A stretch of 38,392 nucleotides of DNA from a bacterium (GTDB taxonomy: Bacteria > Planctomycetota > SZUA-567), in assembly GCA_003245715.1 (NCBI GenBank), contig QKCJ01000001.1:1-38392 (forward strand), read 5' to 3'. Position numbers and translations under genes: made by a program. Shown here one piece after another: positions 8,119 through 16,652 of the stretch; within the stretch, counting starts at the first letter, position 1; the number at the start of each line of letters is the position of its first letter. A model generated the notes under the pieces. It was not told the DNA's origin and did not search any database. It saw nothing but the letters and a program-made list of their open reading frames with translations.

Positions 8119-8272
8119 AATTTTAAGTAACATAAAAATTTTAAAAAAAATAGTGATTTTCACTCCTTTTCCTCTAAAATATAAACCTCGAAATTGCATT
8201 CAGTAATTGATTTAAAAATTATTTTAATAGCTCAGACTATTTAATCAGTAAAAGAAAGAAAGGGCAATAAAA

Positions 8273-9460
8273 ATGAGCAAACTCAATGCTCCCCACGTTT
8301 TCACTTCAGAATCTGTAAGTGAAGGTCACCCGGATAAGGTCTGCGACCAGATCTCGGATGCAATCCTTGACGCCTGTCTGGCAGAAGATCCGGCCAGCCG
8401 CGTTGCTTGTGAAACCGCTTGTACAACCAATTTCGTCCTCAACGCCGGTGAAATCACCTGCGCAGGCTGGGACAAGATCAACCCAGAGGCAATCGCCCGT
8501 CAGGTCGTTAAGGAAATCGGTTATGACCGCGAAGAACTAATGTTCTGCGACAAGACCTTCGAATACGTTTGCCGTATCCACCCGCAGTCACCGGACATTT
8601 CACAGGGCGTTACCGCCGGCCAGGGTCTCTATGACGAGCAGGGCGCCGGCGACCAGGGAATGATGTTTGGCTATGCAACTACAGCAACCCCGGACTTCAT
8701 GCCTGCACCAATCCACTATAGCCACCAGCTCCTCGACGTTCTGCAGAAGATCCGCAAGGAAGGCTCAATCAGCTACCTGCGCCCGGACAGCAAGAGCCAG
8801 GTCTCAATCCTCCACGTTGATGGCAAGCCAGTACGCATCACCAATGTCGTAATCTCACACCAGACCGACGACGTGCCACTGGAAACCATACGCAAGGACA
8901 TGATTGAGGTCGTCAAGGAAACACTCGACCCAACCGGCCTTCTTGATGCTGACACAGAATACTACATCAACCCGACCGGCAAGTTCGTTATCGGTGGCCC
9001 ACACGGTGACGCCGGTCTGACTGGCCGCAAGATCATTGTTGACACTTACGGCGGTGTCGGCAGCCACGGCGGTGGTGCCTTCTCAGGAAAAGACCCCACC
9101 AAGGTTGACCGTTCTGCCGCTTACTTCTCACGCTACGTCGCCAAGAATATTGTCGCAGCCGGTATTGCCGAAAAATGCGAAATCCAGGTTGCCTACGCTA
9201 TTGGCGTTGCCAAGCCAATGTCAATTAACGTATCATTCTTCGGTACAGGCGTCAAGGAAGAGGAAGACATCCAGAAAATTCTCGAAAGCGGCGAGGTTTT
9301 TGACTTCCGCCCCGCAGCAATCGAGCAGGCCCTGTCACTGCGCAACCAGCAGGGCTGGACATACCGCGACTCAGCTGCTTACGGCCACTTCGGCCGTGAC
9401 ATCTTCCCATGGGAACAGATCAACAAGGTCGAAGACATCAAGAAGGCTGCTGGTCTTTAA
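8273..9460 (+). CDS. metK: S-adenosylmethionine synthase
   Basis: This 395-residue enzyme makes S-adenosylmethionine from methionine and ATP in the cytoplasm. Visible signatures are SEGHPDK near the N-terminus (16-22), GAGDQGMMFGYA (124-135), GGPHGDAGLTGRK (241-253) and the glycine-rich GGGAFSGKDPTKVDRSAAY (266-284). Length and motif order are standard. The ATG at 8273 is preceded by AAAGAAAGGG. The AT-rich leader (8119-8272) shows no SAM riboswitch that I can recognise. Codon use is strongly biased, as expected for a highly expressed gene. It ends at a clear terminator. Confidence 0.98.
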   Translation: MSKLNAPHVFTSESVSEGHPDKVCDQISDAILDACLAEDPASRVACETACTTNFVLNAGEITCAGWDKINPEAIARQVVKEIGYDREELMFCDKTFEYVCRIHPQSPDISQGVTAGQGLYDEQGAGDQGMMFGYATTATPDFMPAPIHYSHQLLDVLQKIRKEGSISYLRPDSKSQVSILHVDGKPVRITNVVISHQTDDVPLETIRKDMIEVVKETLDPTGLLDADTEYYINPTGKFVIGGPHGDAGLTGRKIIVDTYGGVGSHGGGAFSGKDPTKVDRSAAYFSRYVAKNIVAAGIAEKCEIQVAYAIGVAKPMSINVSFFGTGVKEEEDIQKILESGEVFDFRPAAIEQALSLRNQQGWTYRDSAAYGHFGRDIFPWEQINKVEDIKKAAGL

Positions 9461-9517
9461 TCAACACCCCAGCACAACAACTTGCGGCCTCTACCGCGGC
9501 AACAAAGAAATGCTATT

Positions 9518-9552
9518 CACCCCTCAAGGCTCTTGCTTTTGAGGGGTGTTTT
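9518..9552 (+). terminator. metK terminator
   Basis: A 10-bp stem, CACCCCTCAA (9518-9527) with TTGAGGGGTG (9539-9548), is followed by TTTT. Confidence 0.92.
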
Positions 9553-9652
9553 AATTAATATAGGCAAACGGTTGAAGTTGACAGCGCGGCCTGTTCTAAC
9601 GGCTGAATAAGCATTTTATTTTTTGGAATAACCGCGCAAGAAGGCGTAGAGA

Positions 9653-11368
9653 ATGCTTGAAGAATTATACGTAAACAATCTGGTTATCTTTGAGCAGGCC
9701 TCGCTTCCTCTGACGCCGGGGCTGAATGTTGTCTCCGGTGAAACCGGTGCGGGTAAGAGTCTGGTAACGGGCGCTATCAGTCTTGCGCTCGGCTCGCGGG
9801 CAAATTCCGATATGATCCGCAAAGGCTTTGAGCAAGCAACTGTCAGCGCGGTATTCTCGGCTCCAAGGGAAAAACATCTCAAAAAAATCAGTGAAGACGT
9901 CGGCGCGCCAACTGACGAACCGCTTATTTTTGAACGAAGAATTTCTGAAGGGCGCTCCAGCCGCCTGGCTTTATGCGGACGACCGGTGAGTTCGTCCAAT
10001 GTTCAACCGCTTGCCGACGCGCTGCTTGATATTGCGGCTCAGAATGAACACACGCGCCTTCTTGACCAGTCTTATCAACGTGAACTACTTGACCGTTTTG
10101 GCAAGATCAGTACAGCCGCTTTCCGCGAAAAATTCAGCAAGGCCACAGAGATTCTCCGCCGGCTCGAATCCGGTGACGCGCAGCGTGAGAAGATGCGCCT
10201 TGAGATTGAACGCATCGAATACAAACTTGAAAAAATTTCCGACTTCGGCTTTGATCCAGAATCCGATCCTTTGCTTGAGGAACGGATCTCACTGATGAGT
10301 AACGCCGACAATATCCGCTCAGCCGCCGAGGAAGGTGCGCAAACCCTATACGAAGGTGATGGGGCTGTGACCGACCAGATCGGTGCGGTTCTGCGTGAGG
10401 TTGAGGCTTATGAGGATTGCGGGGGCGAGATGGCGCAGGCGGCGGAATACCTGCGCACGGCTCTGGCGGCGCTTGAAGATGGTGCGCGGGCGCTGCAGCA
10501 GGCGGCAGGGGATTCTGACTTTTCACCGGAAGAACTTGACGCGGCGATAAACCGCGCCGAAGAGATGAAGAATTTGGTGCGTATACTTGAATGCCCGGAT
10601 GAGGGTGTCGAATTTATTCAGGTAATCCCGCACATGGAGACGCTGCTTAATTCCCGCCTTGACGAGCTGGCAAGTTGGAATATCGATACGGCGCAGGCAG
10701 AGAAAGAGCTTGATAAAATTCTGGTCGAGATCATCACTCTGGGAGCAGAGCTTACAGCAGAACGCAAGAAAGCCGGCGAGAAACTGGCCAAAGCGGTCAA
10801 TAAGGAACTCAAGGATCTTGGCATGCCTGAAGCGAATTTTTCTGTCGAGCTTGACCGGCTCTGGACAGAGACTTATCCGCCGCGGAAAATCCTCAGCCGC
10901 TGCTCTGCGGCCGGGCTTGAGGATATCTGTTTCATGATCGCCCCAAACCCCGGCGAAGCCCCCTCAACCATCGCCGACACCGCATCCGGCGGTGAGGCCT
11001 CACGAACCATGCTTGCAATCAAGTCTGCACTCGCCGCAGTCCATTCGCCACCCACTCTTCTCTTTGATGAAATTGACGCTGGAGTAGGCGGACGCCTTGG
11101 CGCGGTACTCGGCAAAAAACTGCAGGAGCTGTCAAAAGACCGGCAGATAATAGTCATCACCCACCTGCCCCAGATTGCCGCCTGCGCGGACAATCATCTC
11201 AAGGTAACCAAGCAGATAAAAGACGGCCGAACCGTATCCGGAGTAGAAGTGCTTGACGATAATGAACGGATTGAAGAAATCGCGCAGATGATCCACGGCG
11301 AAGCCGCAACCGAGACCACCCGCAAGCAAGCCAAAGAAATGTTTGACAAGGCCCGCAGCGCCGAGTAA
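9653..11368 (+). CDS. recN: DNA repair protein RecN
   Basis: RecN is an SMC-like ATPase that acts early in recombinational repair of double-strand breaks. This 571-residue protein has Walker A GETGAGKS (29-36) near the N-terminus. A long central coiled-coil region rich in Glu and Lys follows. The C-terminal lobe carries signature TASGGEASRTML, Walker B TLLFDEIDAGVGG and THLPQIAACADNH. These are hallmarks of RecN rather than of SbcC or RecF. The ATG at 9653 has AAGAAGG upstream. I see no convincing LexA-type operator. It is transcribed alone and convergently with the envelope-sugar operon. Confidence 0.95.
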   Translation: MLEELYVNNLVIFEQASLPLTPGLNVVSGETGAGKSLVTGAISLALGSRANSDMIRKGFEQATVSAVFSAPREKHLKKISEDVGAPTDEPLIFERRISEGRSSRLALCGRPVSSSNVQPLADALLDIAAQNEHTRLLDQSYQRELLDRFGKISTAAFREKFSKATEILRRLESGDAQREKMRLEIERIEYKLEKISDFGFDPESDPLLEERISLMSNADNIRSAAEEGAQTLYEGDGAVTDQIGAVLREVEAYEDCGGEMAQAAEYLRTALAALEDGARALQQAAGDSDFSPEELDAAINRAEEMKNLVRILECPDEGVEFIQVIPHMETLLNSRLDELASWNIDTAQAEKELDKILVEIITLGAELTAERKKAGEKLAKAVNKELKDLGMPEANFSVELDRLWTETYPPRKILSRCSAAGLEDICFMIAPNPGEAPSTIADTASGGEASRTMLAIKSALAAVHSPPTLLFDEIDAGVGGRLGAVLGKKLQELSKDRQIIVITHLPQIAACADNHLKVTKQIKDGRTVSGVEVLDDNERIEEIAQMIHGEAATETTRKQAKEMFDKARSAE

Positions 11369-11448
11369 ATTTTTAATCCATACTCATTACAAGACAACCG
11401 TTCAGGCATGACTTGCGAAGCTGTTCAAACTAGCCACTCAGTAAAAAA

Positions 11449-12300
11449 TCAAAACAGCTTTTTCATCGCCTCGCTAACCGTGACAAATGGCTTGCCGCCG
11501 AGACTCTTGTAATAATCACAATTCAGATGACTGTTTTCCGGGCGGCGGTCACCACTTGGCGGCGTTGGTCCGTCAATAATCTCGCAACTCTCAATCTTGA
11601 GCGCCCCGGCAATCATCCGGCAGAAATCGGCCTTGGTCGTCTGCTCTTCACCGGTAAGATGCACAATTCCTTCAACTCCTTTTGATAGAAGAAATTCCGC
11701 AGCCTGTGCAACGTCGTCCGCCAGAGTATAATAACGCACACACTCCGCGTCCATCGTGAGCCTGCTGTTCGCACGCATCGCTTTGGCGAAATTAGTCACA
11801 ACGTTTTTAGGGTCAGACAGGTCTGTGCGGTATAAAGCCGGGATACGCAAAATCAGATGCGCCCTTGCTTCTTTTGCGGCAAACTCCCCCGCAAGTTTAC
11901 TGCGCCCGTAGGTGTTGACCGGATTGGGGCTGTCACTTTCATTGTAGGGGGGCTTGGTTCCGTCAAAGACATAATCAGTTGAGATATGACACAGCTTCGC
12001 ACCGCAACTGTTGGCTGCCGCGGCGAGATGTTCTACGCTTACGGCGTTAAGCATATACGCCTTCGCAGGATCGGAAAGACAGCTCTCTGGGTCACGGTCA
12101 GCCGCACAATTAATCAGGATATCATAACTGCCGTTGCAAACGGTCTCAAGGACTTCGGTGGAGTTTGTTATGTCAAGCGCCTTCATACCAGCCTTGAGTG
12201 CAGAATGGCCAAAACTATCTACCTCATGCCCGGCTTCACGAAACACCCGTGTCATGCAATTGCCAAGCAGTCCGTTTCCGCCGCTGACGAGAACCTTCAT
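11449..12300 (-). CDS. RmlD-like NAD(P)-dependent sugar-nucleotide reductase
   Basis: This 283-residue short-chain (extended SDR) protein is of the RmlD substrate-binding type. The nucleotide-binding glycine motif is GGNGLLG (7-13). STDYVFDG is at 107-114 and the catalytic pair is Tyr131 and Lys135 in YGRSK. RmlD reduces dTDP-4-dehydrorhamnose. Human MAT2B is a family member that binds methionine adenosyltransferase, so a dTDP-rhamnose role is not certain and no rmlABC genes are visible. The ATG overlaps the upstream HAD gene by 4 bases, so the two are translationally coupled. It is the last gene of the phosphohexomutase-HAD-reductase run. Confidence 0.8.
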   Translation of the reverse strand: MKVLVSGGNGLLGNCMTRVFREAGHEVDSFGHSALKAGMKALDITNSTEVLETVCNGSYDILINCAADRDPESCLSDPAKAYMLNAVSVEHLAAAANSCGAKLCHISTDYVFDGTKPPYNESDSPNPVNTYGRSKLAGEFAAKEARAHLILRIPALYRTDLSDPKNVVTNFAKAMRANSRLTMDAECVRYYTLADDVAQAAEFLLSKGVEGIVHLTGEEQTTKADFCRMIAGALKIESCEIIDGPTPPSGDRRPENSHLNCDYYKSLGGKPFVTVSEAMKKLF

Positions 12301-12986
12301 AATTCACACTCCCCGGAAGTACATTCGCCAGCCAGCAGAAGCTGGTCGAAGGTGTCAACGCTCAACTCGTTCATTGAATCAATTACAATATCGGCATGTT
12401 CCTCAAGTTCGGCGCGTTCAGCGGTACCGGTAATACCGATGCAGCGCATACCGGCATTTATCGCCGCCTGCAGGCCGTGGATACTGTCCTCAACCACAAC
12501 ACACAAACCAGGACAGACCCCAAGCTTTGACGCAGCTTTCAAAAACACCTCCGGATCAGGCTTGCCCCTACTGACATCGTCACCATTAACCGTCGCATCA
12601 AAGCACGCTCCGGCCTTGAGTTTGCGTACCGCGGTCTCGACATTTTCCTTCGGCCCCGATGAACCGATAGCCAGTTTATAACCCGCGCCGTCAAGCGCGC
12701 AGATAAGATCAGACACGCCATCCATCTCCGGAAAATCATGCTCGACAATGTTGCGGTAGAGGGCTTCCTTCTCCTCATACCACTCCTGCCGCTCCTGTCT
12801 GGTCAGGCTATCGCCGGCTATACTGTCAGCAAAGGTTTCAAAGGTCTGGCCGAACAACCGGTCATAAATAAGCTCGTCGATATACAACCCGCGTTTTTTA
12901 CAGGTCAACACCCATGACTCATAATGCGGCTGATAGCTGTCAGCCAACACTCCGTCCATGTCAAAAATTACAGCTCTTGGTTGCAT
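12297..12986 (-). CDS. HAD-superfamily phosphatase / phosphomutase-like hydrolase
   Basis: This 229-residue HAD subfamily IA protein starts with the nucleophile motif FDMDGVLADS (Asp9 and Asp11). A helical cap follows, then the SSGP motif II, Lys in GKPDPEVF (motif III) and VVEDSIHG (motif IV). The cap type and the DGV sequence fit beta-phosphoglucomutase-like or phosphoglycolate phosphatase-like enzymes. The substrate cannot be told from sequence. It sits between a phosphohexomutase gene (44-base gap) and an RmlD-like gene (4-base overlap), suggesting a sugar phosphate substrate. The C-terminal CTSGECEL tail is unusual for the family. Confidence 0.82.
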   Translation of the reverse strand: MQPRAVIFDMDGVLADSYQPHYESWVLTCKKRGLYIDELIYDRLFGQTFETFADSIAGDSLTRQERQEWYEEKEALYRNIVEHDFPEMDGVSDLICALDGAGYKLAIGSSGPKENVETAVRKLKAGACFDATVNGDDVSRGKPDPEVFLKAASKLGVCPGLCVVVEDSIHGLQAAINAGMRCIGITGTAERAELEEHADIVIDSMNELSVDTFDQLLLAGECTSGECEL

Positions 12987-13030
12987 GATAACCCCATTAA
13001 GCGAAGAAGATCAAATAATAAAATCAGGGA

Positions 13031-14404
13031 CTACTTCTTCCTGGCAGCAGCAGCCTGAGCAACAGTCTCTTCAATCAGAGCCTTGTATTTATTGTTCAGC
13101 TCTTCAGCCTGCGCTGTCGTCTTGGCTTCACTGTAAATACGCACAATCGGTTCGGTGTTGGAAGCACGGACGTGAACCCAACCGTCAGCAAAATCAAGCT
13201 TCACTCCGTCACGCGCATCAACCTTGTCAGCCTTCTCATTGGCCAGACGCTCAAGTACCGGCGCAAGCAGACGCTTCTTGCAGTCAACCTTGGTCTTGAC
13301 AAATTCGTAAGTCGGAATCTCAGCTGCAAGCTCACCGATAGTCTTGCCGGTCTCAAGCATCATCTGCAGAGCCAGAGCCATACCGGTCAGTGCTTCACGG
13401 CCATAATTTACGCGCGGATCAATAACTCCGCCATTACCCTCACCGCCAACCGGAGCCTGAATCTCAATCATCTTTTCGGCAACATTAACCTCGCCAACCG
13501 GAGTACGTACAACCTCGCAGCCATACTCCTTGGCAACATCTTCAATCATGCGTGTTGTCGAAAGATTGGTAACAACCGGTCCCGGAGTCTTTGACAGGAT
13601 ATACTTCGCTGCCAGACACAGGCTGTACTCTTCACCGATATACTTGCCGGTTTCAGAGATGAAGGCGATTCGGTCAGCATCCGCGTCCTGCGCGAAACCG
13701 ATATCACAACCATTTTCCTTTACCACATTACAAAGCTCGGTAACGTTCTTGACTGTCGGCTCGGGGTTGCGTGAGAACTGCCCTGTCGGCTCGCAGTAAA
13801 GAAGATGCGGCGTTGCGTTGATCTCACGCAGGAACTGTGTGGCAAGATCGCAGCCAGCACCGTTTACACAGTCAAGGGCGACATTGAACTTGCGCTTGCG
13901 CATGGCCTTGACGTCAATAATATCAAGCACCTTGTGCAGATGGCGGTCATTGGCAGTCGGGTCAAGACGCACAGCCTTGATATCCTGCCATTCAACACGG
14001 TTGGCGTGTCCGCCGTAATAAATATCAAGCAAAGCACGTCCCTGCTCGTCATTAAGATAAACCCCGTCATTGCGAAAGAACTTCAGCGCGTTCCATTCAA
14101 TGGTGTTGTGGCTAGCTGAAATCACAATACCGCCATCAGCCTTAAGGTCGCGGATCATCATCGCCGCAGTAGGAGTGCCGACAATTCCGATATCAATGAT
14201 CTGGCAACCGGCAGACAAAAGACCGGAGAAAACCGCATGCTTTACCATATCACCGGACGGACGGGTATCACGGCCAACCACAACCACTCCACCGTCAATG
14301 TAAGTACCAAAAGCTTCACCCAGACGCACACAAAGCTCCGGGGTCAAATCCGATCCGACAATACCACGCACACCAGAAATACCAATCATCAAGCTGCTCA
14401 TCAT
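13031..14404 (-). CDS. Phosphohexomutase (phosphoglucosamine/phosphomannomutase type)
   Basis: This 457-residue protein has all four active-site loops of the alpha-D-phosphohexomutase family. The phosphoserine loop is SASHN (96-100, Ser98). The Mg loop is DADADR (240-245). The sugar loop is GEGNGG (321-326). The phosphate-binding loop is RASNTEP (413-419). Bacterial GlmM usually has GGEQSGH in the sugar loop; GEGNGG is more like archaeal-type GlmM/phosphomannomutase enzymes. Conversion of glucosamine-6-P to glucosamine-1-P for peptidoglycan and LPS is likely but unproven. AGGAG precedes the first of two adjacent ATGs. It is first in a three-gene run with HAD and RmlD-like genes. Confidence 0.88.
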   Translation of the reverse strand: MMSSLMIGISGVRGIVGSDLTPELCVRLGEAFGTYIDGGVVVVGRDTRPSGDMVKHAVFSGLLSAGCQIIDIGIVGTPTAAMMIRDLKADGGIVISASHNTIEWNALKFFRNDGVYLNDEQGRALLDIYYGGHANRVEWQDIKAVRLDPTANDRHLHKVLDIIDVKAMRKRKFNVALDCVNGAGCDLATQFLREINATPHLLYCEPTGQFSRNPEPTVKNVTELCNVVKENGCDIGFAQDADADRIAFISETGKYIGEEYSLCLAAKYILSKTPGPVVTNLSTTRMIEDVAKEYGCEVVRTPVGEVNVAEKMIEIQAPVGGEGNGGVIDPRVNYGREALTGMALALQMMLETGKTIGELAAEIPTYEFVKTKVDCKKRLLAPVLERLANEKADKVDARDGVKLDFADGWVHVRASNTEPIVRIYSEAKTTAQAEELNNKYKALIEETVAQAAAARKK

Positions 14405-14821
14405 TACTCCTGTCTGTCCGGCCGCAAAATCCCTGCGGCATACTTATATTAAAATTAAAAAAACATAATCGCAAAATTATAACCGCCAACGCCACGACTA
14501 CCTGCCTAAGCGGTAAAACAAGTTCTAAAGTATATAATAAATCGGCTATTTCATCAATTACTATTTTAGAGCCTGTCGTCACGAGATTTTGCTATCTCAG
14601 ATCTGTTCTGGCGAGATTGATCCAAGGCTGTCGTGACAAAGAGATCTTATTGGTCTGTGTGAAGCGAAAACGCAGGAACAAGCGGTACTCTCCTCAACTT
14701 TAACCAAAAAAAATCCACTTTTGCCGTAAAATCTCGGCAAACACTGCAGAATAATGACAGATAATACCGATAAAGCGGATAAGTATATTTCTTATAAACC
14801 TCAAGACAGAAAGCTTTAACA
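14405..14821. other. Long intergenic region with structured sequence
   Basis: About 417 bases lie between divergent genes. It holds the phosphohexomutase promoter and the leader of the lipoprotein gene. A hairpin-prone block sits at 14578-14637: GTCACGA pairs with TCGTGAC at its ends, and GAGAT/ATCTC forms an inner hairpin at 14583-14598. A second inverted repeat, TTGCCG/CGGCAA, is at 14721-14740. Open frames here overlap neighbouring genes in antisense and look spurious. A 21-codon frame (ATG at 14754) ends just before the lipoprotein start but lacks a good ribosome-binding site. Confidence 0.5.
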
Positions 14822-15448
14822 ATGTCTAGAAACCAGATCAGAATTATCGTAAGTGTCGCAGCGGCAACCACTTTAGCTATTATAACCGGATGCGCCAACC
14901 CCAAGGTTGATGACCTTGCAGCGGCAAACGCCAATACCCCAAACGCCCCCCAGCAGATTGAAGTGCGGCACAATATCCAGTTTGCCGATGTTCCCGCGCC
15001 ACGTGTTTTCAAGCTGCGCCGCAATCTCTGCACCAGTTTTCAGGGAAGCGCAACTCGTTTTGGCAAAGTTGTTTATGATGGCATCTGGAACACCTACAAC
15101 ACCAGTCAGTGGTATCTGAAGGAAATGAAACTAAGTGATTGGAAGCTCGACAAGAGCGAATATCCGACCGATTATCATGCAAAGCATTACTTCTCAAAGG
15201 GTCAGGAGACGGCGCTGGTTAATATCTACCGCGTAAACGGAAATACCCGCGTCGAGATCATGGTCAATGAAGACGAAGCGATAAAAGACCAGATCAAGAA
15301 AGAAGCAATCAAGCGCAAGGCAATCGACAAGGCTGAGCTTAATAAAACTCCGGTTACAGTGACAACCACAACCAGCGCCCCGGCCGCGCAACCAGCACCT
15401 GCAGGAAATGGCCCGGTAACGACCGAAACGGTTCCACCCCTTCAGTAG
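14822..15448 (+). CDS. Lipoprotein of unknown function
   Basis: This 208-residue protein has a short signal sequence and the lipobox IITGC (Cys at about 24), so it should be lipid-anchored in the envelope. The middle (about 65-150) looks like a small folded domain with several Trp and Tyr residues (IWNTYN, WYLKEMKLSDWKLD). After a Lys-rich helix, the tail (about 175-208) is a Thr/Pro/Ala linker typical of surface or periplasmic extension. I do not recognise the family. It is monocistronic and ends at a bidirectional terminator shared with exonuclease III. Confidence 0.8.
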   Translation: MSRNQIRIIVSVAAATTLAIITGCANPKVDDLAAANANTPNAPQQIEVRHNIQFADVPAPRVFKLRRNLCTSFQGSATRFGKVVYDGIWNTYNTSQWYLKEMKLSDWKLDKSEYPTDYHAKHYFSKGQETALVNIYRVNGNTRVEIMVNEDEAIKDQIKKEAIKRKAIDKAELNKTPVTVTTTTSAPAAQPAPAGNGPVTTETVPPLQ

Positions 15449-15486
15449 CAGTATCTTAATAAAAAAGCATTAAATTATCAGTCAAA

Positions 15487-15514
15487 AACACCTCTGGTCT
15501 CAGAGGTGTTTTCT
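15487..15514. terminator. Bidirectional terminator between the lipoprotein and xth
   Basis: The stem AACACCTCTG (15487-15496) with CAGAGGTGTT (15501-15510) has a 4-base loop. T runs flank it on plus (tttt) and on minus (complement of aaaaa at 15484-15488), serving two convergent genes. Confidence 0.9.
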
Positions 15515-15560
15515 TATTCACGCAATTAATAATTAATATCCGATGCTTTTGCCCGATGAA

Positions 15561-16325
15561 TTATTCAAACTCGGCAATGACAAAGGTATGGTCGGATGGC
15601 TTTTCCTTTAGACGCGGCTCGGTGTCAACCGCACATGATACCGACTTATCAGCCATTTTAGTCGTAGCCAGTACATGATCGATCCTCCAGCCAAGGCCGC
15701 GCTGCAGGGCATTCTTGACCCGGTAATCCCAGAAGGTAAATACCCCCTCCTGCGGCAGATGCTTGCGGAAAACATCGGTAAAACCAAGCTCAAGAACATC
15801 TTTGAACGCGTCTATAACCTCCTGACAGTGACAGACATGCGGCCAGATCTTCTTGGAGTCATGCACATCCATCGCCTCAGGCGCAACATTCAGATCACCC
15901 ACCCAGACAACCTCACCCTTGCAGTTATCCCTGATATACTTCTTGAGTCGCGCAAACCATTCCAGTTTGAACGGGAACATCTCATTATCAAGTCCACGGC
16001 CTTGCGGGACATAAGTATTAATGATATTAACCTTGTCGTAAACAATATGCGCCATGCGCGTTTGGCTCTGACCAGCATCGTCGCCAAGGCCGAAGGAAAC
16101 ATATTCAGGCTTCTTCCGGGTAATGATCGCCACACCGTTATATGATTTTTCCCCGCGGAAAACAACCTCCCAACCATTACCCGTAAAAGCCTCAAAAGGA
16201 AACTGCTCGTCAACAACCTTGGTCTCCTGCAAGGCGAGAACATCAGGCTGCTTCTCCTCCAGCCAGTGCTGGATTATATCAATCCGGCTGCGAACAGAAT
16301 TACAGTTAAAGGTCGCTATCTTCAT
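15561..16325 (-). CDS. xth: Exodeoxyribonuclease III (AP endonuclease)
   Basis: This 254-residue protein of the exonuclease-endonuclease-phosphatase fold repairs abasic sites and degrades DNA 3' ends. Signatures in order are NCNSVRSR near the N-terminus, LQETK (metal-binding Glu at about 34), the NTYVPQGR Tyr loop, GDLNVAPEAMDVH (catalytic Asp and Asn), FTFWDYR, GLGWRIDHVL and PSDH with the catalytic His near the C-terminus. Length matches XthA. The ATG at 16325 is supported by AGCGGAGATC upstream. It is transcribed alone and convergent with the lipoprotein gene. Confidence 0.96.
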   Translation of the reverse strand: MKIATFNCNSVRSRIDIIQHWLEEKQPDVLALQETKVVDEQFPFEAFTGNGWEVVFRGEKSYNGVAIITRKKPEYVSFGLGDDAGQSQTRMAHIVYDKVNIINTYVPQGRGLDNEMFPFKLEWFARLKKYIRDNCKGEVVWVGDLNVAPEAMDVHDSKKIWPHVCHCQEVIDAFKDVLELGFTDVFRKHLPQEGVFTFWDYRVKNALQRGLGWRIDHVLATTKMADKSVSCAVDTEPRLKEKPSDHTFVIAEFE

Positions 16326-16652
16326 AAATGATCTCCGCTGAGAAATTATTAAGAATATATTAGCACAAACTTACATTTTACGCAACTATGTCCAAATATG
16401 GACATTTTATCAAGCAAATTATTTTTTTCCGTAAGTAATAATGCACAACTTGCTTTATATACTGTGCTTATGACCGTAAAATCAAAAATGCGGATAATTT
16501 TGGGATAATTCTTGATTTTACCCCTTTAAAATCAACCACAGGCGTATATAATTTAGACAATTTTGGCTGGGGCAAAGAGTATAATCTCTGTCAACAGAAG
16601 TGTTTAAACGTAAATTTAAGTATGTTAGTTTCAAACAACGGACAAAACAAGA
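16326..16652. other. Divergent regulatory region between xth and carA
   Basis: About 327 AT-rich bases without a gene. It contains a perfect 7+7 inverted repeat at 16388-16405 and two TATAAT boxes, at 16547-16552 and 16580-16585, upstream of carA. No strong -35 is evident for either. The second TATAAT lies inside the small palindrome AGAG-TATAAT-CTCT. carA has no obvious pyrimidine-type attenuator. Confidence 0.5.
16388..16405. promoter_or_regulatory. Candidate operator (inverted repeat)
   Basis: ATGTCCA-AATA-TGGACAT is a perfect 7-bp inverted repeat with a 4-base spacer. It lies 62 bases upstream of the xth start, where it could overlap the xth promoter, and about 160 bases upstream of the carA -10. 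Dyads of this form often bind dimeric regulators. No regulator can be assigned. Confidence 0.4.

Noticed and set aside
8119..8272. Possible SAM riboswitch upstream of metK
   Set aside because: I found none of the conserved SAM-riboswitch stems in this AT-rich leader.
9560..9652. Possible LexA operator before recN
   Set aside because: TTGACA and CTGTTCT are present but no proper dyad of any known LexA type could be formed.
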